Assembly (NCBI RefSeq): GCF_014396585.1
Contig: NZ_CP060717.1
Location: 1-64,000, forward strand
Direction: 5' to 3'
DNA length: 64,000 nucleotides
Source: Sphingomonas rhizophila
GTDB taxonomy: Bacteria; Pseudomonadota; Alphaproteobacteria; Sphingomonadales; Sphingomonadaceae
Notes under the pieces: generated by a model
The model's input: the letters and a program-made list of their open reading frames with translations, nothing else
Databases searched by the model: none
What the model was told of the DNA's origin: nothing
Shown here: in pieces, positions 30,207-39,772 of the stretch
Layout: each line of letters starts with the position of its first letter
How positions within the stretch are numbered: position 1 is the first letter of the stretch
Program-made: the position numbers and the translations under genes

Positions 30207-31351
30207 CGGTGGGCCTCCCGGATGAGATCGCGGGCGATGACCATTCGCTGCACCTCCGACGCGCCCTCGTAGATCCGAAGGGCGCGAATTTCGCGATAGA
30301 GCTCCTCCACCTTGGCGCCGCGCGTCACGCCGAGGCCGCCGTGAAGCTGGACCGCCATGTCGATGACGCGTTGCGCTTCCTCGGTGGCGTGGAGCTTGGC
30401 CATCGCGGCGGCGCGGCGATTGTCCGCGATTCCATTGTCCTGCTGCCAGGCGGCGCGGGCGATCAGCAGGGCGGACGCATCGATCGCGGTCGCCATCTCG
30501 GCGAGCCGCTCCTGAGTTACCGGATGATCGGCGAGGGTCGCCTCACCAAGTTTGCGCACGGTCGAGAACGACAGCGCTTCGTCGAGAGCGCGCCGCGCAA
30601 ACCCGAGCGCCGCGGCGCCGACCGTGACCCGGAACAGGTTCAAGGTCTGCATCGCGATCCGGAAACCGTCGCCCTCCCCGCCGATCAGGGCCGAGGCGGG
30701 CAGCCGCACGCCGTCGAGCCTGAGGCGGGCGAGCGGGTGCGGGGCGATGACCTCGATCCGTTCGGCGACGGTCAGGCCGTGGGCCGTGGCGGGCAGGATG
30801 AAGGCGCTGAGGCCGCGAGCGCCGTCCTCGGCAGTTCCGGTGCGCGCGAACAGGGTGATGACATCGGCGATGGTGCCGTTGCTGATGTAGGTCTTTTCCC
30901 CGTCGACGATCCATTCTTCGCCGTCGCGAACCGCGCGGCAGGCAATGTTGGCGGCGTCGCTGCCGGTGTCCGGCTCGGTCAGCGCAAAGGCGGCGATCGC
31001 GCTGCCGGCGGCGACCCCGGGCAGCCAGTCGGCGCGCTGTTCTTCGTCGCCGAACAGGCTGATCGCGCCCGATCCCAGGCCCTGCATGGCAAAGGCGAAG
31101 TCGGCGAGTCCGGAAGCGCGGGCAAGCGTCGCGCGGGCGATCGCCAGGCTGCGCACATCGGGCGGCGAGTCCGGCGTTCCGACGCAAAGGTCGAGCAGGC
31201 CCGCCTCGCCAAGGTTGTGGACGAGCGCCCGGCACGCCGCGTCGACATCGTCGGCGTGGACGTCATCGAGATGGTCGTCGCACCATCCTTGAAGGTCGCG
31301 CGCCAGATCGCGGTGGCGTTGCTCGAAAAACGGCCAGGCGGGGTCGATCAT
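30203..31351 (-). CDS. Acyl-CoA dehydrogenase
   Basis: A 382-residue FAD-dependent dehydrogenase. Family landmarks are FALTEPDTGSDAANIACRA, KTYISNGTIAD, and the C-terminal QLHGGLGVTRGAKVEELYREIRALRIYEGASEVQRM. It performs alpha,beta-oxidation of an acyl-CoA intermediate. The start at 31351 (MIDPAWPFFEQRHRDLA) is one base from the enoyl-CoA hydratase stop. Role inferred from operon context: beta-oxidation of a ring or ring-cleavage CoA ester. Confidence 0.93.
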   Translation of the reverse strand: MIDPAWPFFEQRHRDLARDLQGWCDDHLDDVHADDVDAACRALVHNLGEAGLLDLCVGTPDSPPDVRSLAIARATLARASGLADFAFAMQGLGSGAISLFGDEEQRADWLPGVAAGSAIAAFALTEPDTGSDAANIACRAVRDGEEWIVDGEKTYISNGTIADVITLFARTGTAEDGARGLSAFILPATAHGLTVAERIEVIAPHPLARLRLDGVRLPASALIGGEGDGFRIAMQTLNLFRVTVGAAALGFARRALDEALSFSTVRKLGEATLADHPVTQERLAEMATAIDASALLIARAAWQQDNGIADNRRAAAMAKLHATEEAQRVIDMAVQLHGGLGVTRGAKVEELYREIRALRIYEGASEVQRMVIARDLIREAHR

Positions 31352-31352
31352 C

Positions 31353-32156
31353 CTAATTGCCCTCGAACACCGGGTGGCGCTTGGCGGCGAAGGCCTCGTA
31401 GGCGCGTGAGAAATCGCGGGTGCGCATGCATTCGGCCTGAGCCGCCGCCTCCATGTCGATCGCGGCGTCGATCGAGACATTCCATTCCGCGTCGAGCATG
31501 CGCTTGGTCATGGCGTGGGCGAAGGTCGGGCCGGTGGCGAGGCTGGTGGCGAGCGACAAAGCTTCGGCCTGAACATCGTCGACGATGCGGCTGAAGAAAC
31601 CCCAGCGCTCGCCCTCGACGGCATCGAAGCTGCGGCCGGTGAAAAGCAGCTCGGCGGCTCGGCCGTGTCCGATGATCCGCGGCAGGATGGCGCAGGCGCC
31701 CATGTCCGCGCCCGACAGGCCGACGCGGGTGAACAGGAAGGCGGTTTTGGCATCCGGCGCGGCAAGGCGGAGGTCGCTGGCCATGGCCATGATCGCGCCC
31801 GCGCCCGCGCAGACGCCCTCGACGGCGGCGACGATCGGCTGTGGGCAACCGCGCATCGCCTTGACCAGATCGCCGGTCATGGTGGTGAATGTCAGCAGCT
31901 CGGCCGTGTTCATCCTGGTCAGCGGACCGATGATTTCATGGACGTCGCCGCCCGAGCAGAAATTGCCGCCCGCGCCGGTGATGATCACCGTCTTCACGTC
32001 CGGCGCGTGCTTGAGCGCGCGAAACGTGTCGCGAAGTTCGGCATAGCTTTCGAAGGTCAGCGGGTTCTTCCGTTCCGGCCGATTGAGCGTGATCGTCGCG
32101 ACGCCACCGGCAAATTCCCAGCGAAAGTGGGCGGGCGAAAATTCCGACGGGTTCAT
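31353..32156 (-). CDS. Enoyl-CoA hydratase/isomerase family protein
   Basis: A 267-residue crotonase-fold protein: [20 protein letters not shown], oxyanion-hole segments [17 protein letters not shown] and [19 protein letters not shown]. The start at 32156 overlaps the SDR stop by four bases, fixing it. It may hydrate an unsaturated alicyclic CoA thioester in this operon; related proteins are annotated in 2-aminobenzoyl-CoA degradation clusters. Confidence 0.93.
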   Translation of the reverse strand: MNPSEFSPAHFRWEFAGGVATITLNRPERKNPLTFESYAELRDTFRALKHAPDVKTVIITGAGGNFCSGGDVHEIIGPLTRMNTAELLTFTTMTGDLVKAMRGCPQPIVAAVEGVCAGAGAIMAMASDLRLAAPDAKTAFLFTRVGLSGADMGACAILPRIIGHGRAAELLFTGRSFDAVEGERWGFFSRIVDDVQAEALSLATSLATGPTFAHAMTKRMLDAEWNVSIDAAIDMEAAAQAECMRTRDFSRAYEAFAAKRHPVFEGN

Positions 32157-32914
32157 GCGCTGGTCCCGCCGTCGATGGTGACGCAGGCGCCGTTGATCGA
32201 GCCGCTCAAGGGGTGGCACAGGTTGACGATCGAGGCTGCGACCTCCTCGGCGGTGACCAGCCGGCCGTTGGCATTGAGCTTGGCGAGCGCGTCGCGGGAT
32301 TCGTCGACCGACCGGCGCGAGACTTTCGCTATCCGCTCCGCGCTTTCGTCGACCATCGGCGTGTCGACGAACGCCGGGCAGACTGCGTTGACCGTCAGGT
32401 TGGTCTTGGCGAACTCCAGCGCCAGGCTTTTGGTCAGGCCGACCGCGCCGTGCTTTGACGCGACATAGGGCGCCGCATAGGCGCCGCCCTTCAGTCCGGC
32501 GACCGACGCCACGACGATCAGCCGCTTGCCTTCGCCCTGCAGTAGATCGGGCAGCACCAGTTGCGCGCCGTCGAACAGCGCGGTGAGGTTGGTGGCGATG
32601 ATCCGGTCGAACGTCTCGCGCGCGGTGCGAAGGAAGGGCGCGCTGTCGCCGATGCCGGCGTTGAGGACGACATAGTCGAACGGACCGTTGGCTTCGCGCG
32701 CCTCGGCGAAAGCGCGCTCCATCGCCGCGCGATCGGTCACGTCGCAGGCGATCGCCGTGCCGCTTATTTCGTCGGCGATCGGTTGCAGAGCCTCGAGCCG
32801 CCGTCCCAGCAACGAAACCCGTGCGCCTTCCGCTGCAAGCATCCGCGCCGCGGCGGCGCCGATCCCCGTTCCACCGCCGGTGATCAGCGCGTGGCGACCG
32901 TTCGCAAAGCCCAC
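32153..32914 (-). CDS. SDR family 3-hydroxyacyl-CoA dehydrogenase-like oxidoreductase
   Basis: A 253-residue short-chain dehydrogenase. NAD(P)-binding [15 protein letters not shown], the NAG motif LNAGIGD, catalytic Ser region [11 protein letters not shown] and [13 protein letters not shown] (YxxxK). It is the first gene of the CoA operon and likely oxidises the hydroxyacyl-CoA made by the hydratase. Divergent from putP across about 100 bases containing both promoters. Confidence 0.92.
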   Translation of the reverse strand: MGFANGRHALITGGGTGIGAAAARMLAAEGARVSLLGRRLEALQPIADEISGTAIACDVTDRAAMERAFAEAREANGPFDYVVLNAGIGDSAPFLRTARETFDRIIATNLTALFDGAQLVLPDLLQGEGKRLIVVASVAGLKGGAYAAPYVASKHGAVGLTKSLALEFAKTNLTVNAVCPAFVDTPMVDESAERIAKVSRRSVDESRDALAKLNANGRLVTAEEVAASIVNLCHPLSGSINGACVTIDGGTSA

Positions 32915-33012
32915 TTCCGTCTCTCCCTCTTGGTGCCGACGCTAGGCCGGGGGCGGGCCCGCGCGCAAGCTTGGCTTGCACCGGCCCGCCAGCCGCCATA
33001 GGCCTGTCGGCC

Positions 33013-34497
33013 ATGCAAACCGGCACGCTGCTCGCGCTCGCGATCTACTTCATCGCCATGCTTGGCATCGGCTTCTACGCCTGGCGGAAGTCGACCGCGG
33101 ACACCGAGGGCTATTTGCTTGGGGGGCGCGACCTTGGCCCGGCGGTCACCGCGCTCAGCGCCGGCGCGTCCGACATGTCGGGCTGGCTGATGCTGGGACT
33201 TCCCGGCGCGATCTTTGCCACCGGCCTCGGACAGGCGTGGATCGGCATCGGCCTCATCATCGGTGCCTACCTCAACTATCGGCTCGTCGCGCCGCGTCTG
33301 CGGACCTATACGGAACTGGCGCGCGACGCGATCACCGTGCCCGACTTCCTCGAGGAACGGTTCCATGATGAAAGCCGTTCGCTGCGCCTGATCTCGGCAC
33401 TGGTGATCATCATCTTCTTCGCGCTCTACACGTCGGCCGGGATGGTCTCGGGTGGCAAGTTCGCGGTGTCAGCGCTCGGCCTCTCTTACACGGACGGCAT
33501 CTTGCTGATGGGCGGCGTGGTAGTCGTCTACACCGTGATGGGTGGATTCCTTGCGGTCAGCCTGACCGACTTCGCCCAGGGCTGCATCATGTTCGCGGCG
33601 CTGGTGATGGTGCCGCTCGCCGCCTACCTGACGCTTGGTGGCGAGGGGCTGGCGGGCGGCCTCGCGGCGGCGGAAGCAGCGCGGGGCTTGTCGCTGACGC
33701 AGATGGTCGGCGGGGCGGTGACGCCGATTGCGATCGTCAGCGCGGCGGCGTGGGGGCTCGGCTATTTCGGACAGCCGCACATCATCGTCCGCTTCATGGC
33801 GATCCGCGATGTGAAGGACATGCCGACCGCCCGGCGAATCAATATCGGCTGGATGGCCATCAGCCTGGTCGGCGCCATCCTGACCGGGCTCATTGGCGCC
33901 GCCTGGTTCGCCGCGCGGGGCGGGGCACCGGCCGACGCGGAGACGGTCTTCCTGGTCTTGGCGCAGATCCTGTTCCACCCGTTCATCGCCGGTTTCGTGC
34001 TTGCGGCGGTCCTGGCGGCGATCATGTCGACAATCAGTTCGCAGCTGCTGGTGACATCGTCGAGCCTGACCGAGGACATTTACAAGACTTTCTTCAAGCG
34101 GTCGGCGAGCGAGCGGGAGCTGGTCGCGATCGGCCGCGGCGCCGTGGTGCTGGTGGCGGTCATCGCGGGCTTGTTGGCGCTCGATCCGGAAAGCTCGATC
34201 CTCAGCCTGGTGGGCAATGCCTGGGCCGGATTCGGCGCGGCGTTCGGGCCGGCGATCCTGTTCTCGCTGCGGTGGAAGCGGACGACGCGCGAAGGCGTGC
34301 TGGCCGGGATGATCGTCGGCACGACGGTGGTGGTGGGCTGGATCATTCTCGGGTGGAGCGCCTGGCTTTACGAGATCGTCCCCGGTTTCATCGCGTCCAG
34401 CCTGGCCATCTGGCTGGTCAGCCTGTTCGGCGGTCCACCGTCGCACGCCATCGATATAGAATTTGATGCGGCGGTCGCCGCCTCCAAGGGAGCCTGA
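33013..34497 (+). CDS. putP: Sodium/proline symporter family protein PutP
   Basis: A 494-residue sodium:solute symporter of the LeuT fold with 12-13 hydrophobic helices. Diagnostic blocks are [33 protein letters not shown], cited here as two parts (YLLGGRDLG and [13 protein letters not shown]), and [21 protein letters not shown], all as in PutP. It imports proline with sodium. The ATG at 33013 is chosen over 32971 because it begins the first helix ([13 protein letters not shown]). Confidence 0.92.
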   Translation: MQTGTLLALAIYFIAMLGIGFYAWRKSTADTEGYLLGGRDLGPAVTALSAGASDMSGWLMLGLPGAIFATGLGQAWIGIGLIIGAYLNYRLVAPRLRTYTELARDAITVPDFLEERFHDESRSLRLISALVIIIFFALYTSAGMVSGGKFAVSALGLSYTDGILLMGGVVVVYTVMGGFLAVSLTDFAQGCIMFAALVMVPLAAYLTLGGEGLAGGLAAAEAARGLSLTQMVGGAVTPIAIVSAAAWGLGYFGQPHIIVRFMAIRDVKDMPTARRINIGWMAISLVGAILTGLIGAAWFAARGGAPADAETVFLVLAQILFHPFIAGFVLAAVLAAIMSTISSQLLVTSSSLTEDIYKTFFKRSASERELVAIGRGAVVLVAVIAGLLALDPESSILSLVGNAWAGFGAAFGPAILFSLRWKRTTREGVLAGMIVGTTVVVGWIILGWSAWLYEIVPGFIASSLAIWLVSLFGGPPSHAIDIEFDAAVAASKGA

Positions 34498-34502
34498 ATA
34501 TC

Positions 34503-35615
<1,113 letters not shown>

Positions 35616-35637
35616 TTGAACGAGAGGAGAGGCGGGA

Positions 35638-36009
35638 ATGTATAGCCACATGATGGTCGGGTCGAACGACACCGACAAATCGAAGAAATTCTACGACGCG
35701 CTGTTCGAGAAGGAAGGCCGGGCCGACGACAAGGGCCGCCTGTCCTATGGCCGAAGGGGAAGCGTGTTCATGGTGTCCAGGCCGATCGACGGCAACCCGG
35801 CCAGCATCGGCAACGGCAGCACGATCGGCTTCAATTTCGACAGCCCCGAGGAGGTCGATGCGTGGCACCAGCGCGGTGTTGCCGCCGGCGGCACCGCGAT
35901 CGAGGATCCGCCCGGCTATCGCGAGAATGCGTTCGGCAAACTCTACCTTGCCTATCTGCGAGATCCGGACGGTAACAAATTGTGCGGGCTGCACCGTCCG
36001 GCCCAATGA
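35638..36009 (+). CDS. VOC family (glyoxalase-like) protein
   Basis: A 123-residue vicinal-oxygen-chelate protein: MYSHMMVGSNDTDKSKKFYD start, a central HQRGVAAGGTAIEDPPGYRE, and C-terminal YLAYLRDPDGNKLCGLHRPA with the metal-ligand glutamate replaced or displaced relative to glyoxalase I. It sits between adhC and fghA in the formaldehyde operon and its stop overlaps the fghA start. Possibly acts on a glutathione adduct. Confidence 0.88.
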   Translation: MYSHMMVGSNDTDKSKKFYDALFEKEGRADDKGRLSYGRRGSVFMVSRPIDGNPASIGNGSTIGFNFDSPEEVDAWHQRGVAAGGTAIEDPPGYRENAFGKLYLAYLRDPDGNKLCGLHRPAQ

Positions 36010-36854
36010 CGCTGGAAACCGTCAGTGAGGTGAAAAGCCACGGCGGGGTGCAGGGCGTCTATCGCCACGCCTCCGCCGCGACGACGACCGACATGGTCTT
36101 TTCGCTGTTCCTGCCGCCGCAACCGGAACGCGGCGAGCCGGTGCCGCTGCTGTGGTACCTGTCGGGCCTCACCTGCACCCACGCCAATGTTACGGAGAAG
36201 GGCGAATTCCGCGAGGCGTGCGCGCGCGCCGGGATCGCCTTCATCGCGCCCGATACCAGCCCGCGCGGCCCGGACGTTCCCGACGACCCGGAAGGCCTGT
36301 GGGATTTCGGCCAGGGTGCGGGCTTCTACCTCGACGCGACCCAGCAGCCGTGGGCGACGCATTTCAATATGCGCCGCTACATCCTCGATGAACTGCCCGC
36401 GCTGGTCGCGCAGCATTTCCCGGCGGACATGACCCGCCAGTCGATCACTGGTCATTCCATGGGTGGCCACGGTGCGCTGACGCTCGCGCTATCGAGCCCG
36501 GGGCGATTCCGGAGCGTATCGGCATTCGCGCCGATCGTCGCGCCGCGCCAGGTGCCGTGGGGCCGCAAGGCGCTGCGTCACTATCTGGGAGAGGGCGACG
36601 CGGTATGGCGCGCCCACGACACGGTCGCATTGATCGAGGATGGCGCGCGGGTCGATGAACTATTGGTCGATATCGGAGAGGCCGACCCGTTCCTTGAAAA
36701 GGAACTGAGGCCGGAGTTGCTGGAGGATGCCTGTGCCGACGCCGGGATTCCGCTGACGCTGCGGCGTCAGGCCGGGTACGACCACAGCTATTACTTCATA
36801 TCCACCTTCATGGCGGACCATGTCGGCTGGCACGCCGAGCGGCTGAACCGTTAG
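36006..36854 (+). CDS. fghA: S-formylglutathione hydrolase
   Basis: A 282-residue esterase-D-type serine hydrolase releasing formate and glutathione from S-formylglutathione. It has PLLWYLSGLTCTHANVTEKG, the nucleophile elbow TGHSMGGHGALT and the histidine in RQAGYDHSYYFISTFMADH. The ATG at 36006 overlaps the VOC stop (ATGA) and gives MTLETVSEVKSHGG, as in homologues. Confidence 0.96.
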   Translation: MTLETVSEVKSHGGVQGVYRHASAATTTDMVFSLFLPPQPERGEPVPLLWYLSGLTCTHANVTEKGEFREACARAGIAFIAPDTSPRGPDVPDDPEGLWDFGQGAGFYLDATQQPWATHFNMRRYILDELPALVAQHFPADMTRQSITGHSMGGHGALTLALSSPGRFRSVSAFAPIVAPRQVPWGRKALRHYLGEGDAVWRAHDTVALIEDGARVDELLVDIGEADPFLEKELRPELLEDACADAGIPLTLRRQAGYDHSYYFISTFMADHVGWHAERLNR

Positions 36855-36855
36855 A

Positions 36856-38103
36856 GTGGACTGGGTCGCCCAGGCACTGGCCGTCGGTGCGGCCCTTGCG
36901 GCGGGACTGCTGATCGGGATTGAGCGTGGCTGGAAGCTCAAGGGCCAGCGCGACGGGACGCGGGTGGCGGGTGTCCGCACCTTCAGCCTGCTGGGATTAA
37001 GCGGCGGCGTCGGTGGCCTGATCGGTGCGCAGGGCCAGCCGTTTGTCGCGGCGTTCCTTGCCGGCGGCGCGGTCGTCCTCCTGACCCTTGGCTATGCGCG
37101 CGAATTGAGGTCGCAGCGTGACATAACGAGCGCGGTCGCGGCGCTGGCCACCGTGGCGATCGGCTTCCTCGCGGGGTCGGGCAGTCAGGGACTGGCGATG
37201 GCCTGCGCCGCGGTCGTGGTGACCCTGCTCGCACTCCGCACCGAGCTTCATGGCTTCGTGGGCAATCTGGAAGCCGACGACGTCAAAGCGCTTGCGCGCT
37301 ACGCGGTTATCGCCGGCGCCGTGCTGCCCCTGCTCCCCGACCGAGACATGGGACCGTATGACGCGTGGAATCCCCGCGAGCTATGGCTGGTCGTGGTACT
37401 CGTGACCGGCTTTTCCTTCGCCGGCTACATCGCCAATCGGCTTTTCGGCGCTCGGGTCGGCACGATCGGAACGGCGGTGATCGGTGGGGCGTACAGCTCG
37501 ACGGCAGTGACCGCATCGCTTGCGCAGCGGCTTGGACGCGGCGAAGCGGGCGTTCCGGAACCGGCAGGGATCGCGCTTGCTTCGGCCGTCATGTATCTGC
37601 GCGTCGTGATCCTGGTCGCCGCGCTGGCGACAACGGTTCTGCTGCCATTTGTCATCATCATCGGACCGGCGCTGCTGGTAGGACTCGCGGCGGGGGCGTT
37701 GCTGTGGTGGAGGTCGAAACCGGGCGATACGGCCGAGCCGCCGGGCAACCCCATCGCGATCCTGCCGGCGCTGGGCTTCCTCGTCTTCGTCGCCGTGGCG
37801 GCGGTGCTTACCGGGTGGGCGGAGGGCCGCTTCGGCCAGCAGGGAATTGCCGCGTTGATCCTCGCCACCGGCAGTTTCGACGTCGATGTCGCCATCGTCA
37901 CGCTCGGACGCCTGAAGCCCGGGGCGATCGCGCCAGACCTCGCCGCGCTGGCGCTGGCGGGCACGGTGGTCGCCAACATGATTGTCAAGATTGGCATCAC
38001 CCTCGCCTACGCTCGCGGTAAGGGCCTGGCGGCTGCGGCGGCGCTGACCGCCAGCACCGCCACGCTGATCGGCTCGATCGTGGTCGGTTGGGTTCGCCTC
38101 TAA
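36856..38103 (+). CDS. MgtC/DUF4010 integral membrane protein
   Basis: A 415-residue polytopic protein of about eleven helices. The N-terminal third is MgtC-like (GLLIGIERGWKLKGQRDGTRVAGVRTF is the junction; GLLIGIERGW and VAGVRTFSLLG are the signatures) and the rest is DUF4010 (GTIGTAVIGGAYSSTAVTAS, ATGSFDVDVAIVTLGRLKPG). The GTG at 36856 lies one base after the fghA stop. The protein is a presumed transporter or sensor of unknown ligand; the gene ends next to the convergent halogenase gene. Confidence 0.85.
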   Translation: MDWVAQALAVGAALAAGLLIGIERGWKLKGQRDGTRVAGVRTFSLLGLSGGVGGLIGAQGQPFVAAFLAGGAVVLLTLGYARELRSQRDITSAVAALATVAIGFLAGSGSQGLAMACAAVVVTLLALRTELHGFVGNLEADDVKALARYAVIAGAVLPLLPDRDMGPYDAWNPRELWLVVVLVTGFSFAGYIANRLFGARVGTIGTAVIGGAYSSTAVTASLAQRLGRGEAGVPEPAGIALASAVMYLRVVILVAALATTVLLPFVIIIGPALLVGLAAGALLWWRSKPGDTAEPPGNPIAILPALGFLVFVAVAAVLTGWAEGRFGQQGIAALILATGSFDVDVAIVTLGRLKPGAIAPDLAALALAGTVVANMIVKIGITLAYARGKGLAAAAALTASTATLIGSIVVGWVRL

Positions 38104-38105
38104 GG

Positions 38106-39620
38106 CTACAGCGGCGTCGCCGGGCAGTATTTCGCCAGGTAATCGCCGTGCGCCGGCATCTGGCTGACCACGTGGCGAATCGATTGCTCGATCGCATCGA
38201 CCTCACGGCGCGTGGTCGGTTCGGGCAGCGTGTCCGCCATGACGTTGTGGCCGCCCATGGCGATGCCCTGACCCATCATCACGGCCGCCCAGCTGGTCTC
38301 GGTGAACAGTTCGTCCTCCTCGCGGAAGATCTGGCCGTTGCTTCTGAATAGCTCGATCTTTTCCGCCAGCGAGTCCGGGATCGGCATCGTCCGGCAGTGA
38401 TTCCAGAAGTCGGAATCGGTGCGGCTGGTCGCGCTGTAGTGGAGCACCAGGAAGTCGCGGATGCGCGCATATTCGCGCCCCGTCAGCCGGTTGAACGCGT
38501 CTTCCTGCGCCTGCGTGACGCCCGACAGGTTGAGCAGCGAAATGAGCTTGTTGATGCCGGTGTTGATGAGGTGGATCGAGGTTGATTCCAGAGGTTCCAT
38601 GAACCCGGCGGCGAGGCCCAGCGCGACGACATTCTTGTTCCAGAATTTCTTGCGGCGTCCGGTCACGAAGCGCAGGAAGTTGGGGTCCGCGGTCGGCTTG
38701 CCGGCAAGGTTGCCGAGCAGCGTGTCCAGCGCGGCCTCGTCGGAAATATACTCGCTGCAATAGACGTGGCCGTTGCCGTTCCGCTCCTGCAGCGGAACCT
38801 GCCACTGCCACCCAGCCGAATGAGCGGTGGCGCGCGTGTAGGGCATCGGACCGCTGCCGTCCTCGCGCGGGCAGGGCAGGGCGACGGCCCGGTCGCACGG
38901 CACGAAGTTGCGCCAGTCCTCATATCCGGTCTTGAGCGCCTGTTCGATCAGCAGGCCGCGGAAGCCCGAGCAATCGACGAACAGGTCGCCCGAAATCGTC
39001 TCGCCGCCATCGAGGGTCAGCGTGGTGACGAAGCCGGTTTCGCCATCGAGCGCAACGTCGACGACCTTGCCTTCGCGACGAACCGCGCCGCGCTTCTCGG
39101 CGTAGCCGCGCAGGAACTTGGCATAACGGCCGGCGTCGAGGTGATAGGCATAGTTGGTCGGCGGCAGGTCGTCGCGGGACCCATAATCCTCGGTTTTGGC
39201 AAAGCGCCCGAAGTGGGCGGCCATCGTTTCAAGGTTGAAGACCTGGATCGGCCGCCGGTCGCCGCCCTGGCGATACTTGTGCCAGACATGCGGGAAGGTG
39301 ACCCCATGCAGTTCGTAGCCATAGTTGCCGAACGGATGGATGTAGCTGTCGCCCAGCTTGCCCCAATTGACGAACTGGATGCCGACCTTGAAGCTGCCTT
39401 GCGACGCGGCGAGCATCTCGGCCTCGTCGATTTCCAGCAGGCGGTTGAATTCCACGAACGGGGGGATCGTCGCCTCACCGACGCCGACGGTCCCGATCGC
39501 CTCCGATTCGACGACGGTGATTTCGACATTGGTACCGTTGCGCAAACGCGACAGTGCGGCAGCGGCCATCCACCCCGCCGTTCCGCCGCCGACAATGACG
39601 ATGTGCCGGATTTCCCTCAC
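38106..39620 (-). CDS. Flavin-dependent (tryptophan 7-type) halogenase
   Basis: A 504-residue flavin halogenase. It has the FAD motif IVGGGTAGWMAA, GVGEATIPPF, the catalytic lysine in SFKVGIQFVNWG (about Lys78), the halogenase-specific WxWxxP motif as GWQWQVPLQ, and PLESTSIHL, where PrnA-type enzymes have their active-site Glu and Ser. All key residues are present, so it should be active with a flavin reductase partner, which is not in this window. The GTG at 39618-39620 has GGGGAGGG five bases upstream. It is divergent from a TonB receptor at the edge of a polysaccharide locus. The native substrate is unknown; BrvH-like homologues halogenate indoles. Confidence 0.9.
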   Translation of the reverse strand: MREIRHIVIVGGGTAGWMAAAALSRLRNGTNVEITVVESEAIGTVGVGEATIPPFVEFNRLLEIDEAEMLAASQGSFKVGIQFVNWGKLGDSYIHPFGNYGYELHGVTFPHVWHKYRQGGDRRPIQVFNLETMAAHFGRFAKTEDYGSRDDLPPTNYAYHLDAGRYAKFLRGYAEKRGAVRREGKVVDVALDGETGFVTTLTLDGGETISGDLFVDCSGFRGLLIEQALKTGYEDWRNFVPCDRAVALPCPREDGSGPMPYTRATAHSAGWQWQVPLQERNGNGHVYCSEYISDEAALDTLLGNLAGKPTADPNFLRFVTGRRKKFWNKNVVALGLAAGFMEPLESTSIHLINTGINKLISLLNLSGVTQAQEDAFNRLTGREYARIRDFLVLHYSATSRTDSDFWNHCRTMPIPDSLAEKIELFRSNGQIFREEDELFTETSWAAVMMGQGIAMGGHNVMADTLPEPTTRREVDAIEQSIRHVVSQMPAHGDYLAKYCPATPL

Positions 39621-39665
39621 ATTCACCCTCCCCGATGGCGTCGGCAATAGCGCTGAATGAGGCAG

Positions 39666-39704
39666 ATGTGAATGTTCGCACGAGCAACTTGTGAACATTC
39701 ACAT
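39666..39704. promoter_or_regulatory. Perfect 12-bp inverted repeat in the halogenase/TonB receptor divergent promoter
   Basis: ATGTGAATGTTC at 39666-39677 is repeated as its exact reverse complement at 39693-39704, with a 15-base spacer, between two divergent genes. The symmetry and location suggest an operator for a dimeric regulator, or two facing half-sites, controlling both directions. The palindrome is not followed by a U-tract and is not near a gene end, so a terminator is unlikely. Confidence 0.6.
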
Positions 39705-39739
39705 GACAATTTATGGTCAGTCCAAACCGACATACGAAT

Positions 39740-39753
39740 CGGTAACGATAATG
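39740..39753. promoter_or_regulatory. LacI-type operator-like site upstream of TonB receptor
   Basis: CGGTAACGATAATG has the GGTA-NCGN-TA core of LacI-family operators used in carbohydrate regulons of xanthomonads and caulobacters, with an imperfect right arm. It lies 20 bases before the TTG start of the receptor gene. A better match occurs before the GH3 gene. Confidence 0.45.
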
Positions 39754-39772
39754 ACGTCTTGGGGAGGGTCTT

